From NCBI RefSeq assembly GCF_030253575.1, contig NC_080568.1:2373501-2437500 (forward strand): a stretch of 64,000 nt of DNA, written 5' to 3'. The notes beneath the pieces are model-generated. The model was not told where the DNA came from. It did no database searches and saw nothing but the letters and a program-made list of their open reading frames with translations. Below are positions 1 to 10,897 of this stretch, piece after piece; within the stretch, counting starts at the first letter, position 1, and each line of letters starts with the position of its first letter. A program made the position numbers and the translations under genes. Origin of the DNA: Rhododendron vialii. Taxonomy: Eukaryota > Streptophyta > Magnoliopsida > Ericales > Ericaceae.

Positions 1-1692
1 TGTGAAAATAGACTGTGGGACTCCCTGCTATTGGGTGGTTTGTTTGACAGGGGTGATTGAACTACATGTGATTTGTTTAGAGACCCTTTTGATGGTGAGA
101 GAGGAGGAAAAAGGAAAAGAAAGGAGAAAATCCTTTTACTTACTAGGTTTGATGAGAAACCATAACCCTTTTTTTCTTCTCTCCATTTTTCACAATGTAA
201 ATGACCTTGAATGCTTCCCGGCATGAGGAAAATACTTGGTTAGATCATAAACTGAACTTTTCTCCTCAAATTAGTGCAAAATTTTACAATAGACCCTTAA
301 GTCTACCTCCATTTCTTAGATAACACCAGCAAAAGTGAGATCTAAGGAAATGACAACATAAAATAGAAGAATTGCATGCAAGTAAAATGAACTGAAATTG
401 GATTGATGCAGTTAACCCTATTAATTCCCCCTTTGGATTCGCAGGAAATGTAGTTCTCCATGGTCTTTTTTGTCAGGATTCATGTTGTAGATTCATTGTA
501 GTTCTCCATAGTCTTTTCTCCATGTTGTAGATTCGTTGAAAGAAAAGAAAACCTTAGGTGAATCTTGTGTTCTGGTGCCTATTTGAATCCACTATGTTCT
601 TATCGTAGGGACCATAACATGCTAAAGAGTTATAATATTTGCTTTTGTCTCGATCTGCCGGCATTAATTTTAGCCTCCCAGTGAATTTTTTTGCAGAGAA
701 AACACACAACCTGGAATGTTTTTTAGCTCAAGTGGATGGTTGCAGATACTTAGGACTGAGTCGGTTCACAAAAAAATTCAAACCTTTTTATAAGTGAGAA
801 ATAGATGTGCATTCATTTGTATTCCTTTCATTACAAACTGCAACTGTAAGATCCTGGCTGCCAATGCTGAAGCCCTGTGCTGTACTGGTAGTTCACTCAA
901 TTTTTCTACCTTCCATAGTTGCCAAACACATTATATTTTCACTTAGAGTGCAAATTTGATTGCTATGTCCTAGTTTGGCCCTCATTATTGAGTATGTCGT
1001 AGTACATATAATATGTTTATATCCTAGTTAGGCACCTAAAGTAGCCAAGCGATGGGATTCCCAAGCTTGATTCATTGACTTGCTTGGAGTCATTGAATGA
1101 ACTTCAACTTAAGCCCATTGTTGGTCCATTATTTTTATGGCTTGATCTTTAGGATAACCTTGACATGTTTACAGCTTGCTGGCAGGTTATATTCCTCTGT
1201 CTTCATGTTTTGCAGCCTATTTGCTTTAGCTCGTTTTCTAGTCTCAGGGGTTATTTAGGACCTGAGTTTGGTGTTTTGTTCCTTTCGTTTGCTCTTCATC
1301 TGTACTCTGGGGTCAAGGCTATGCTCTTGCTCTTGTTCTGTTTTTTGTTGTTTCCTGTAAATTTAACATGCCAAATATATGGTACATCAATCTTCGGGTT
1401 TAGAGCAACTAGCAAGTGAACCAATAACTGAATTGATTTGTATCCAAGCTTGAGTAGCTTTGTCTATATTACCACCCTGCTTAGCAATCCTCAGGACAAA
1501 GGCATTCTTTTCATGCGATCGAATTCATTTGATGTTAGTACCTACTATACCCGATTATTTTGAGAGAAGTGCCTCCTTAAATCATATTTCTTTAAAATGA
1601 TGTTCCCAAAATTATTGGCTTCTTCCTATGTCAATCCGTAAAAGATTGCAGACCCTTTGGTCATCGTATTAACGTGAGCTGAAACTGCGCAG
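1..1692 (+). other. Intron of the CYP51 gene (3' part); no exon seen
   Basis: This stretch lies upstream of the visible CYP51 exon and ends in a pyrimidine-poor but valid acceptor, ...GCGCAG, at 1687-1692. I looked for the N-terminal half of CYP51 in all forward frames and did not find it. Plant CYP51 genes usually have two coding exons, so exon 1 is inferred to be left of the window and the intron is longer than 1.69 kb. Small open frames here, such as 2-226 and 1165-1419, resemble no protein I know and look like chance. Confidence 0.6.
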
Positions 1693-2691
1693 GAATACTT
1701 CTCAAAATGGGGAGATAGTGGTGAGGTGGACTTAAAATACGAGTTGGAGCATCTAATCATCTTGACAGCAAGTAGATGTCTACTTGGTGAGGAAGTACGA
1801 AATAAGCTCTTTGAAGACGTGTCTGCTCTCTTCCATGATCTAGACAGCGGGATGCTCCCCATTAGTGTTATATTCCCCTACCTCCCCATCCCAGCCCACC
1901 GCCGCCGTGACCAGGCCCGCCAGAAGCTTGCGGATATCTTTGCAAAAATCATTGCCGCACGCAAACGCACCGGCAAATCAGAGAACGACATGTTGCAGTC
2001 CTTCATGGACTCAAAGTACAAAGACGGTCGCCAAACTACTGAGTCTGAGGTCACTGGATTGCTAATTGCTGCGCTCTTTGCTGGGCAGCACACCAGTTCC
2101 ATCACCTCCACCTGGACCGGGGCCTACCTCCTTAGTAATAAGAAGTACATGTCATCTGTGTTGGATGAGCAGAAGAATCTGATGAAAAAACATGGGAACA
2201 ATGTCGATCACGATATCTTGTCTGAGATGGACGTATTGTATAGGTGTATCAAGGAAGCATTGAGACTCCACCCTCCTCTGATACTGCTTTTGCGTACCTC
2301 CCACAGTGACTTCAGTGTGAAAACTAGGGAAGGGAAGGAGTATGATATACCAAAGGGCCACATTGTTGCCACATCACCTGCTTTCGCTAATCGTCTCCCT
2401 CATATTTACAAGGATCCAGACACGTTTGACCCTGATAGATTTGCTCCCGGTAGAGAAGAAGACAAAGTAGCTGGGGCGTTTTCGTACATCGCTTTTGGTG
2501 GTGGCAGACATGGGTGTCTAGGGGAGCCATTTGCTTATCTGCAAATAAAGGCGATTTGGAGCCATTTGCTGAGGAACTTTGAGCTGGAACTGGTCTCACC
2601 TTTTCCAGAGATTGACTGGAATGCCATGGTCGTGGGTGTGAAAGGAAAGGTTATGGTGCGGTACAAGCGCCGTGAACTTCCTATTAACTAA
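1693..2691 (+). CDS. Sterol 14-alpha-demethylase (obtusifoliol 14-demethylase), CYP51G family, 3' exon only
   Basis: This exon encodes the C-terminal 332 residues of CYP51, the ER-bound cytochrome P450 that removes the 14-alpha methyl group of obtusifoliol in plant sterol synthesis. It opens in phase 0 at EYFSKWGDSGEV after a CAG acceptor and ends at TAA 2689-2691. Visible motifs are the I-helix oxygen-binding segment AGQHTSSITSTW, the K-helix ExxR in KEALRLHP, the PDRF region, and the haem loop FGGGRHGCLG with the cysteine that binds haem iron. The tail VRYKRRELPIN is typical of plant CYP51G1. The missing N-terminal third (membrane anchor and about 150-160 residues) should lie on an exon upstream of the window. 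The exon has no stop or frameshift, so it looks functional, but without exon 1 a truncated copy cannot be excluded. The gene converges on the minus-strand FKBP19 gene. Confidence 0.93.
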   Translation, partial: EYFSKWGDSGEVDLKYELEHLIILTASRCLLGEEVRNKLFEDVSALFHDLDSGMLPISVIFPYLPIPAHRRRDQARQKLADIFAKIIAARKRTGKSENDMLQSFMDSKYKDGRQTTESEVTGLLIAALFAGQHTSSITSTWTGAYLLSNKKYMSSVLDEQKNLMKKHGNNVDHDILSEMDVLYRCIKEALRLHPPLILLLRTSHSDFSVKTREGKEYDIPKGHIVATSPAFANRLPHIYKDPDTFDPDRFAPGREEDKVAGAFSYIAFGGGRHGCLGEPFAYLQIKAIWSHLLRNFELELVSPFPEIDWNAMVVGVKGKVMVRYKRRELPIN

Positions 2692-4638
2692 CTGTGAGCG
2701 GGAAAACCTTGCTTCACTATCTCCATGGGTGAGGCAAGTTTAAATTGCACACTTGTTCTCTTAGGTATCGGTTTTCAATTTTTGTTGTTGTTCTAGTTTG
2801 TGTTTTCACTTTTGACTCTACTCTATTTGTGCCTAAAGTCTTTTAGTAATGTTCTTTCTGAATTGTGATATCTTATATCCGTCCTTTATTAATGATGTTG
2901 GTAATTTTGCGCACCTTGATTTGGTTTTTATTCTCCAAGCCATTCAGATTTTGTATAGTACTTGGTTTCCATTCTGGTGTGATGTTCTTAAAGCAAATTG
3001 GCAAGTTTTTGTAGAGGGCAACTTGGTTGGTCCAGTACCACTTTCATATACTGTACCTGAAACCTCACAAGTTGCTTCATCATCCTGGTAATGAAGCAGA
3101 AATTCTTTTCGGGGTAATCTGAGGCTTTCAATGCGTCATCCCAGCAGAACAGCCAAGAGTTCCATAGCAATCAGTGCCTCAGCGGTACAGATACGCCTAA
3201 CAAGTATACGGCCACCGATATGTGATGGCACCGGTCCCAAGAGCCAGAAGTTGGATTTGTGGCCTGCACTCAAGGTTTCTATCACACGCAGAGAGGGGGA
3301 ATTATGTTCTTTATTTATTTGTCCTGTTATTTTACACAAAAAAGACTTCATGTCAGACGTGACTGAGTGTGCCATGCAAAGCCCAACCTCGACAGTCGCC
3401 CATTATTAGACTTGGTGAACTCCGGTTGTGATGAATAAAACTCCGTTCCATGCCCCGCTGCTTCTCAATCACATCAGAAAGTTGTTGGGCTTCCATTGTT
3501 GTCTAATATGGAAGAAATAAAATAGCATATCTAGTATAAGCTGCATTTGAAGATTTTTCAGAGCTAAATAGGTAAAGCAAGAGAGCTGCAAATCGAACAC
3601 TGTAGCTTTAGCCGAACTCAAGTATAGGCCATTCTTACCTACCTTATTCTGGGGTTGTGCTTTCGATAGTGCTTATCGATATTCTATCCAGAAAGGGACG
3701 CTAGGATCCCAACTCTTTTGAGCTTCGCGATAGCTCTCTATCCTTTGAATTACTCTAATCAGTCCAACCTAATTCCGACCATGCAATCTAATACTCGCAG
3801 CTACCATGTTTTCACAATCCTAATATTCAAATTCTATAATGTTTTCACAACTCAGACCACTGCGTTAACCAATGTTGTGTGATCGCAGTTGTTCCATTTT
3901 CCACCCTCACAAAGGCAAAATCATGGAAAGCCTACGATCACTATGACTGTCGGTTCAAAACATACTGTTTTGTTTAATTACCTTAATTAACACCTAGCAT
4001 TCAGAAACAAGAGTTCTTTGCCATTCAGCTCAAAAATGAAGTTGCAGAAGATAGAGTAGAGTTTAAACGTACAAAATAAAAGAGCCCAATGAGATTCTGC
4101 CACCTGGGCATTACAACTTGACCAATATAAAAGACATTAGAAGATGCCCGGTGAGTTTTCGGAGTCTTGTATCACTCGTAGTGTTAAGTTTTATTGACAA
4201 TTGTGTAGGTACTAGGATTGAGCAGACAGACGATTACCGGGCTTTTTCTTTATCGGTAAAAAACTTAAAAGTGGGACACCCAGTGAAGAGAGTGCTCAGG
4301 CTACATTGAGGCACTACATACCAGTCTTTATATATCTCTATTCCAAATGAACATCAGTACATCCATCTGTTGATCTGTAGATACAATTGTACATATGACG
4401 ATACTGTTAGACATATGTGTGTGTTAAGGAGAGAGAAACTTAATCACATGTACACATTAAGATTAACAAAGATGGTAAAGCTCCCTTGATATTTCCCGCT
4501 CCTGAACGAAACAAAACGAGAGAAATTGAAAGCAAACCTAAAGCTTCTTTCGGTCCGGCAAGATTTTCATAGTCACTGACTCGAAGTCCCTCAAAAAAGA
4601 AGGTGATGCCCTCTAATGCAAGATGAAATGACAGGTAA
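2692..4638. other. Convergent intergenic region between CYP51 and FKBP19
   Basis: About 1.9 kb that must hold the 3' UTRs of both flanking genes. I see no protein-coding exon. Open frames on both strands around 3040-3410 overlap each other and contain stops in every frame that might look meaningful, so I treat them as non-coding. The segment 3640-3780 is a little less AT-rich, with no recognised motif. Confidence 0.5.
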
Positions 4639-7600
4639 TTAGTTTGGTATGATCTTCAGGAGCTCAATGTCAAACAGAAGAGTTTTGTCTATCAATCCTT
4701 GGTTTCGCAACACAAAATCCAAGGCCCTTTGTCCCTGTAAAACAAAATGAGCACCTTCACTAAGAAGTTACGTAAAGCACGTTCATCACCAAGAAAAACA
4801 AGGAACAAAACATTACTGAAAATGTTGTTGGTCTTGGCCCACTCTTGTTGTAGTCATTATCAGGATACCCCAATTCTGGAGGCACTACGATCCTGCAACA
4901 TCACCCAGTAAACCATAAAATGTCATCCTACATAGCGGATACTGTCGAGAAAAATACCAATTTGCCATTCTTCCAATCAGGCTCCAATCTTGACTTGGGG
5001 TGAGAAGGGGAAATAAAGTACCAAAAGTGTCTTGTGTGAACTGAAAAATAGATCCTACAATGGTACATGACAATTATGATTTCCCCAAGACAACTCCACA
5101 AAAGCAAAAAAAAAAGAGGCACCAATTGGTGAACCAGGATTGACAAGAACCTATGCTACATGGATCCTGCCGAATCCATAAATACCTGTGTTAGACACTC
5201 GGATACCAATATAGATCCAAGATTGACAAATTTAGTGCGAGATTCACCTAGCAAGCGTATTTTGTAATTTGAACTTACCGGAATGTCCTAAGACATTTTG
5301 TAAACACTATTTATCCAAGAAACTAAATGAAATATACTACTAAATTTCAGTATTTTAGCGTATCCCTGTGTCCTCGAGATAGAATTCAGACGAATCAGAC
5401 ACTTACACGCATACCCGAACCCGATACATAAACAGATTATGTCGTCCTACCAAGTAGGAGCTTGTAAAATTCATGTTCCACCATCATAAACAGATTATGC
5501 ATCTGTGTATTTGTTTTGAATCACATTGTTACTTGGATAAACTTCTCAAAGATCCATACCACAGAATCGGACAAAAGGCAAATACAGCACCTTCTAATAC
5601 CACCCAAAGCCATGCCTGCGATAGCTTCCTCAAAAGCCGGTATTACCTGAACATAATGCAAAACAATTTGCATACCATGAGAAGAAGCCTCCATGGTGAC
5701 ATCCAAGATTATGACCTAAGTTAATGGCATCCTCTAAATTTATATAAAATAAAATCAACAGAACTGAAGCTATCATGTAATACGTAAATAATTCTGGGTA
5801 GTCCCATTACATACTGTAGAAACATCCATAAAATATTGGCCAAAAGGAAATTTTCAAAAACTTGGGGAAGGCCCAATTCCATGTAGCATAGTTCATGACA
5901 TTAACGTTGCTAGTGACCATCTTCCAAAGGAAGTGATGGAAGGAAAATTGGAAATGCATCAAAAACTCTACCCTGTTGAGACCACTACAATATAAACCAA
6001 GATGTGACATAAACAAGGCATCAATGCAAACCAAGATGGATAGCAGAAAAATAATATTGGTACTTGCACAAAGAGAGCTAAAGAGGGAGAAATGGAAGTA
6101 GTTTTCCCATTCACCTGTTGAGATCCTACTCGAAATTTGTAAAACTCCTTGTCTTCCCCCTGCATAGTAGTAACAAACACACAACTCTAAAACCAAGTAG
6201 CACAGAACGATGTGTTCGTAAAAGGACAAGCATGCACTACCTCAAAGGAACCACCCTTAGTCTTGTTTCGAGCTTCAAATATACGGCCATAGTATCCTAT
6301 GGTGTAGCCATCCCAGTCAACCTAAAATGCAATCACAGTTCAAAGATAGCTTATATTTTCCTTCAATGTGAATATTGTTGCCTTTGTTGGGGATTTGAAA
6401 GTCTAAACCACAAGCAAACACACACAATCGAAGAACAAACCAAGTACAGAAAACAATCACAAGCAAGAAAAAGAAAAAGACAGAGATTTACGTGGTTTCG
6501 ACTTAAGTTGATTGCTTAATCGTACTCCACGGGGTGCTGGGGTGTTTCATTATGATGAAAGTATGAAAGAGTTACACCAGGAGGCAGCCCTAGCTTTGTT
6601 TTTATAGTCCAAGCAAACTAGAACATTAGAAAACTCTAAAACAACGCGCATCTCGCATAATTCCGCGTGCCTGGTCGTCCGGACCAGCTCCACCGTGGTC
6701 CGGACCTCTGCCTAAGCTATCATGTTCACAATCAACCCGTTGAAAAGCAAAGTATCAAGGCTTCTATCAGACTTTCCCAATTTGCATAAAATTAAAAGGA
6801 CCGCATAATATTCCATGCAGCAATCTAAAAATGGTAAGTCCGAATCCCGGATTTTTGTTAAGATTTACTGAGGGAAATGAAAACCAAGGGGAAAAGATCA
6901 GCATCTTACATTCATCATCTTCTTATTTTTTTCGTTACTTTTTCCTTACATTCATCATCTTCTTATTTTTTTCGTTACTTTTTCCTTTCCATTCATAGAT
7001 CCCTCCATAAGTCCATGATCCAAAAAAAAACTTCAGAGATTATATCAAGGGGTTTTGGGGAGGCTTCAGGCTCTTTTTTCCTTTTGGTTGAGACTTGAGA
7101 GTTTCTTATTTCAGCAGAAACAGTGACAACAACAAAGGAACAAATTCATTCCAATCTGGTTTCATTCTATCTTCATTTCATGCACCTTATCTTCTTTCAA
7201 ATGTGTTCAACTAAAAAGTTCCTATTTGGAAACCCATGCACACAAATATTTTTAGCTTACCACTACTGTCTCTCCAACCTTTGGTGTGGGGCCACTTCCT
7301 ACTCGCAAGTCCTGCACTCTTTTTATAGTTTGGAGTTACAACATGATTAGAACACAACCATGTAATAATATCATCAGAATGTAAGTTTCACAAATGTCCA
7401 TCCCATTAGGTGACCTTATATTGGAGACCTGATTCTGTTTCGGTGTAATCTGGGTACCGCATCTTTGTCTTGCCATAATCCTTCCCCCTAATTGCTGGCA
7501 CTGTAGTGCATGACAAAAACAAAGTGCCAAATATAAGTTGCATATTTTAATCAGCTAGTCATCTAATAGCTGCATATATAACGACCTGAAGGATGAAATT

Positions 7601-9213
7601 TTGCAGGTACGAGCAAACAACAGTACATATGGTGTTGACTCTCATAGGTACTAGATTAGAATTCACCTAGATTCCCCCCACTCATGGGTACACTATATTT
7701 AACGGAAAAGTCAATGCAAGTGCCTAAGTTTAAAATACAAAGCAAAATAGAGGAGTTGCAAGATTGATTCTCAAAACCATTGGGGTCATCCAATCTACAA
7801 AACCATCTTGATGCTAAATTTATAGGTATAGAGCATAAAAAAATAAACCCAGCTTCCTAACATTGGCACCATGCACACAAGGGAAGGTACAAGATGCAAC
7901 TAAATTGCCAAACAACCAGGCCAAACGTGCACAAGTCAAAAGAAAAAAATTAACGAGACAAGCAAATGCATGCCAAAAGATTGGGATGATCCCAATATCT
8001 TTCAATTCCTTGCAAAGGAAAGATAGAGAAATTTTGCAGCATATTAAAATTCAAACACCCACCATGGAACCATGGAGAGTCGGAGACTACAAAATTCCAG
8101 GGCAAATGAAACAGATTTATTAAATTTAAGGCAGTTTGGTTCAGTGCAAGGAAACTGGATGGACTAATCATTCCCTTGGAATTTTCAGTTCATCATATGG
8201 TCCACCTAAAAGAAATGGGAAAATGTACATTACAAATGGAATCATCATTCACGCAACTTATGTGAATAGCGATCCCACCAGGAAGCCAATGAATGATCAT
8301 TTCATTCCCTACCGATGATATTCCATCAAACCAAACACTACTCCGAAGATATATAATAACAAAAAACATGGATTGTGTGCAAATTACTATCAGTAAATTC
8401 AGAGGCCGCAGCTACACCCTCCTTCGACCAAGAGTTCCAGAGCACTGGTGCTAACAACCCAACCGATGATAACACCAGAACAACCTCTCTTCGATCAAGA
8501 ACCGCTCTGCAACCTGCCAATGAGGAGGACGAGACATTTGCATCTTTCAACACCAAGAAAAAAAAAAACTAAGTTAATTGTGTGCTCATTGGATTCAGTT
8601 CAAATGAAAAGAAACGTAACTACTAAGCCGCAGGATTTCAGCTTGGAGTGACAAAATTGTACAAAATAAAATTCGTATACAAAACACTATATGGTATTCA
8701 CTCCGTACCAATTTGTTTGTCTTACTTTTTGAATTTTTCATGTCGCAAAATGTGTTTAGTTGACCTAAAGATTCCTTTAATGCCCCTCCTTTTTTGAAAA
8801 AGTATGCATCGGGGAGAATGTGCAGTTGTGCACCATCATTTAATGTCAAAAAAAAATAAAAAAACGTATCCTTGGAAACTCAAAACTCTTTACAATTAAT
8901 TCTTTTGTTGGAATCTCAAAATTGAACAAACAAATTAGGACGGAGGGGTATATGATCTACTGGCTATTTACAAATTTAAGTGAATTTTGATTTATTCTGG
9001 AGTTATGCGAACAATTCACATGGAGTTACTGACAATATATTTACGAAGGCGTTACTGACCGCAAATTCTCGAGGACGATGATGCATTGGAAGAACGACCA
9101 AATATTCTTCTCATTGCAGGTTCAGAAAAACATCTAGACGGCTTGGGACGTACGTTGGCGCAGTAGTTAACTTTCCCGACGGACAAAGATCCGGCGGCGG
9201 AAATTGACGCCAT
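4639..9213 (-). CDS. FKBP-type peptidyl-prolyl cis-trans isomerase, thylakoid lumen (FKBP19-like)
   Basis: Nine coding exons on the minus strand: 9213-9060, 8513-8388, 7500-7415, 7311-7261, 6321-6241, 6159-6115, 5646-5591, 4892-4817, 4734-4639. They join to 771 nt, 256 residues plus stop. Residues 1-52 form a Ser/Arg-rich chloroplast transit peptide. Exon 2 supplies a twin arginine (R59 R60) followed by a hydrophobic stretch and an Ala-rich end, as in lumen proteins sent through the Tat route. The mature part reads MPAIRGKDYGKTKMRYPDY, then the FKBP fold (about 120-256) with VDWDGYTIGYYGRIFEARN, VIPAFEEAIAGMALGGIRR and the end LLFDIELLKIIPN. Sequence and length match my memory of Arabidopsis FKBP19 (At5g13410). 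The exon 3 donor is AAG|GTCACC, which is weak. Whether it is an active isomerase is not known; lumenal FKBPs often lack key active-site residues. Introns carry several transposon remnants. Confidence 0.93.
6385..6730. mobile_element. Probable LTR-type retroelement fragment in an FKBP19 intron
   Basis: The segment begins TGTTGGGGATTTGAAAG and contains the stretch ATTTACGTGGTTTCGAC and a TTTTTATAG box, which are common in plant LTRs. It also has a short GC-rich inverted pair, TGGTCGTCCGGACCAG and GTGGTCCGGAC, near 6670-6710. I could not fix the 3' end, a target duplication or internal coding sequence, so it may be a solo or partial LTR. It sits within the 0.94 kb intron between the exons at 7261 and 6321. 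Confidence 0.35.
6905..6987. repeat. Two-copy 40-bp tandem duplication in an FKBP19 intron
   Basis: The block CTTACATTCATCATCTTCTT and its continuation, ending TTTTTCC, occurs twice with a period of exactly 40 bp. I see no internal differences, which suggests a recent slippage or unequal-exchange event. The repeat is pyrimidine-rich on the plus strand and purine-rich on the gene strand. Confidence 0.85.
8128..8339. mobile_element. Possible MITE in FKBP19 intron 2
   Basis: The left end GGCAGTTTGGTTCAGTGCAA and the reverse complement of the right end, AGTGTTTGGTTTGATGGAAT, are imperfect inverted repeats. The ends resemble the Tourist-type element at 30944-31361. No clean target duplication was found, so family and exact borders are uncertain. 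Confidence 0.35.
8697..8948. mobile_element. Stowaway-like (Tc1/mariner) MITE in FKBP19 intron 1
   Basis: Terminal inverted repeats are clear: the left end holds CTCCGTACCAATTTGTTTGTC shortened by one base here, and the right end, read on the other strand, CCTCCGTCCTAATTTGTTTG. Both sides are flanked by a TA dinucleotide (8695-8696 and 8949-8950), the expected target duplication for Stowaway elements. It is about 252 bp and has no coding capacity. Confidence 0.75.
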
Positions 9214-9254
9214 CCCAAAATTCAGCTCTTTACTCTGTCTCACACAAAACCAAC

Positions 9255-9255
<1 letters not shown>

Positions 9256-9288
<33 letters not shown>
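9256..9288. repeat. (GA)n microsatellite in FKBP19 leader
   Basis: An uninterrupted GA dinucleotide run followed by GAGGAGGAGG lies 45-75 bp upstream of the FKBP19 start codon. CT-rich leaders are common in plant genes, so it may be part of the core promoter or 5' UTR. Confidence 0.85.
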
Positions 9289-9290
<2 letters not shown>

Positions 9291-9630
9291 GAGGAGGGGG
9301 GGTCGAGGGAGTGGAAGAACGGTGGGGCAGGGTTTCGCGCGGACAGATAACGGCCCCGGAGTTTCTGGACTTCCCCCTCAATTGACCTCAATACCCCTGT
9401 CCAAGGTTCTTAATACGTGCCGGATTGATACGGTTTTTGTCACTGGTACGGTACGATGTGTTACCGGGTATCGGGTATCGTTTCTGATTATCGCAAGTAG
9501 CATTTTTTACTCCCTCCCTCTCAAAATTTTGTCCCTCGGAGAATTCAACATTTTTTTTCAAAGAGGAGAATTCAGCATTTTGAAGGGACACATTTATTTC
9601 TCCTTAATGTTAATAGGTTAAAGGGAGTGT

Positions 9631-9913
9631 AGAACTCACTCCCTTTTTTTTACTGACCACACTCCCCATTTTATTTTTAGTGCATGAAGTTACCAAAACA
9701 CCCTTCTACTTTTTAATATTTCCCTTCTGTTTTATCCAAATGAAATCATTTTCATACAATATTGAATGACATTTTGGTAATTTCACACGCTAAAATTTTT
9801 TAAAAAGGAGTTAATGAAATCATTTTCGTACAATATTTAACGACATTTTGGTAATTTCACACACTAAAAAAAAAAAGGAGTTCATAAAAAGAAGAGTGTG
9901 AAAATCACATCCA
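9631..9913. mobile_element. MITE-like element with an internal tandem duplication
   Basis: The left end (GGAGTGTAGAACTCACTCCC) and right end (GAGTGTGAAAATCACATCC) are imperfect inverted repeats and share the words TTTTCAC and CACTCCC with the clearer element at 49862-50039. Inside, a roughly 57-bp unit, AATGAAATCATTTTCRTACA through TTTGGTAATTTCACAC, is present twice, at about 9738-9796 and 9812-9868, with few differences. Confidence 0.45.
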
Positions 9914-10897
9914 TAGGTGAAGTTTAAAATTGTCCAGCTATTTGAAATGCAAAGATTACTTATTGGGCTTCGATACATTTTTTCTTACACTTTGGTGCTT
10001 GAATGTGGATGCGAACGGGTAAAAAAGGCAATGACTCAGTTTTTTTATGTCGACTAATCAAAACGTACAAGGATTGTGAAGGCCCTTTACCACTTTTAGC
10101 ACTTTGGAGAAACTAAATCTAAAAATAAGAAGAAAGTTATGCCGTATAGATCATGCATACCTATAATGAGGCAAATCGGGTATTTGGAGTGAAACCACAA
10201 ATGCCCCATTCTCCCCAAGTCTAGAGGAAAATGAAATTCGACATTTTTTGTTTAGTTTTTTGCTATATTTTTTGGGATTAATCATTTATCTCGACGAAAA
10301 ACAAAAAAAAACATAAAAATATAGATCGAAATTGAAAAAAGTCCATATAGGACAACACTGTAGAATGGGAACAAAGGGGGGGGGGGGGTCGTGGGGAAGA
10401 CAATTTTTGGCATTTTTCGTTTTTCATGAACTTTCTTTTCTTTTGATCATGATTTTTTATTTTTTAGACTCCTCCCATTCGGGCAGACGATTAATCCAAA
10501 AAATATGACGCGAATCTATTAAAAAATCAGAAAAGATGAATAAAAATACCAAAACTACATAAGACAAAAAAAGGCTGGGAAGAATGGCTATAGCTAGTAT
10601 GGAATCCACATACTACGCGAATATGGAGTAGTCTATCCGGTTCAGCCCAAAAAACTCACCTGCTCATTTTTCACCACCCAAAAACATTCCAAAGGAGCCA
10701 AAAACCAAAGAGGGACCATACCAAATACTCAGTAAAAAAGAAGTTCTCACTTGCATAGAAGCTGATAAAATCCACTGAAACATTATCCTCTCACAGCACA
10801 CTCAACAACCTTTACAACAGGAGAAGAAGACTCCCATATATCCTTTATTAATTTGTCATTGGCAAAACCAAAAAGGAAACCAACCACACAAGGGGAG

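Larger units (their letters stand above)
9214..10897. other. Intergenic region: FKBP19 leader and promoter, transaldolase 3' flank
   Basis: The first 70 bp upstream of the FKBP19 start codon contain a (GA)n tract at about 9256-9288, which reads CT-rich on the gene strand and probably lies in the 5' leader. Around 9412-9480 is a small patch of repeated GGTAYSGTAY-like words. At 9631-9913 there is a MITE-like block, and at 10376-10389 a G run. Apart from the transaldolase 3' UTR next to 10897, nothing coding is visible. Confidence 0.55.

Noticed and set aside
3136..3409. Overlapping frames on both strands in the CYP51 3' flank
   Set aside because: Peptides look orderly but match no family I know and are interrupted; no splice-linked neighbours were found.
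6301..6720. Idea that the FKBP19 intron insert is a gene
   Set aside because: The open frame has no family resemblance and the DNA looks like an LTR fragment.
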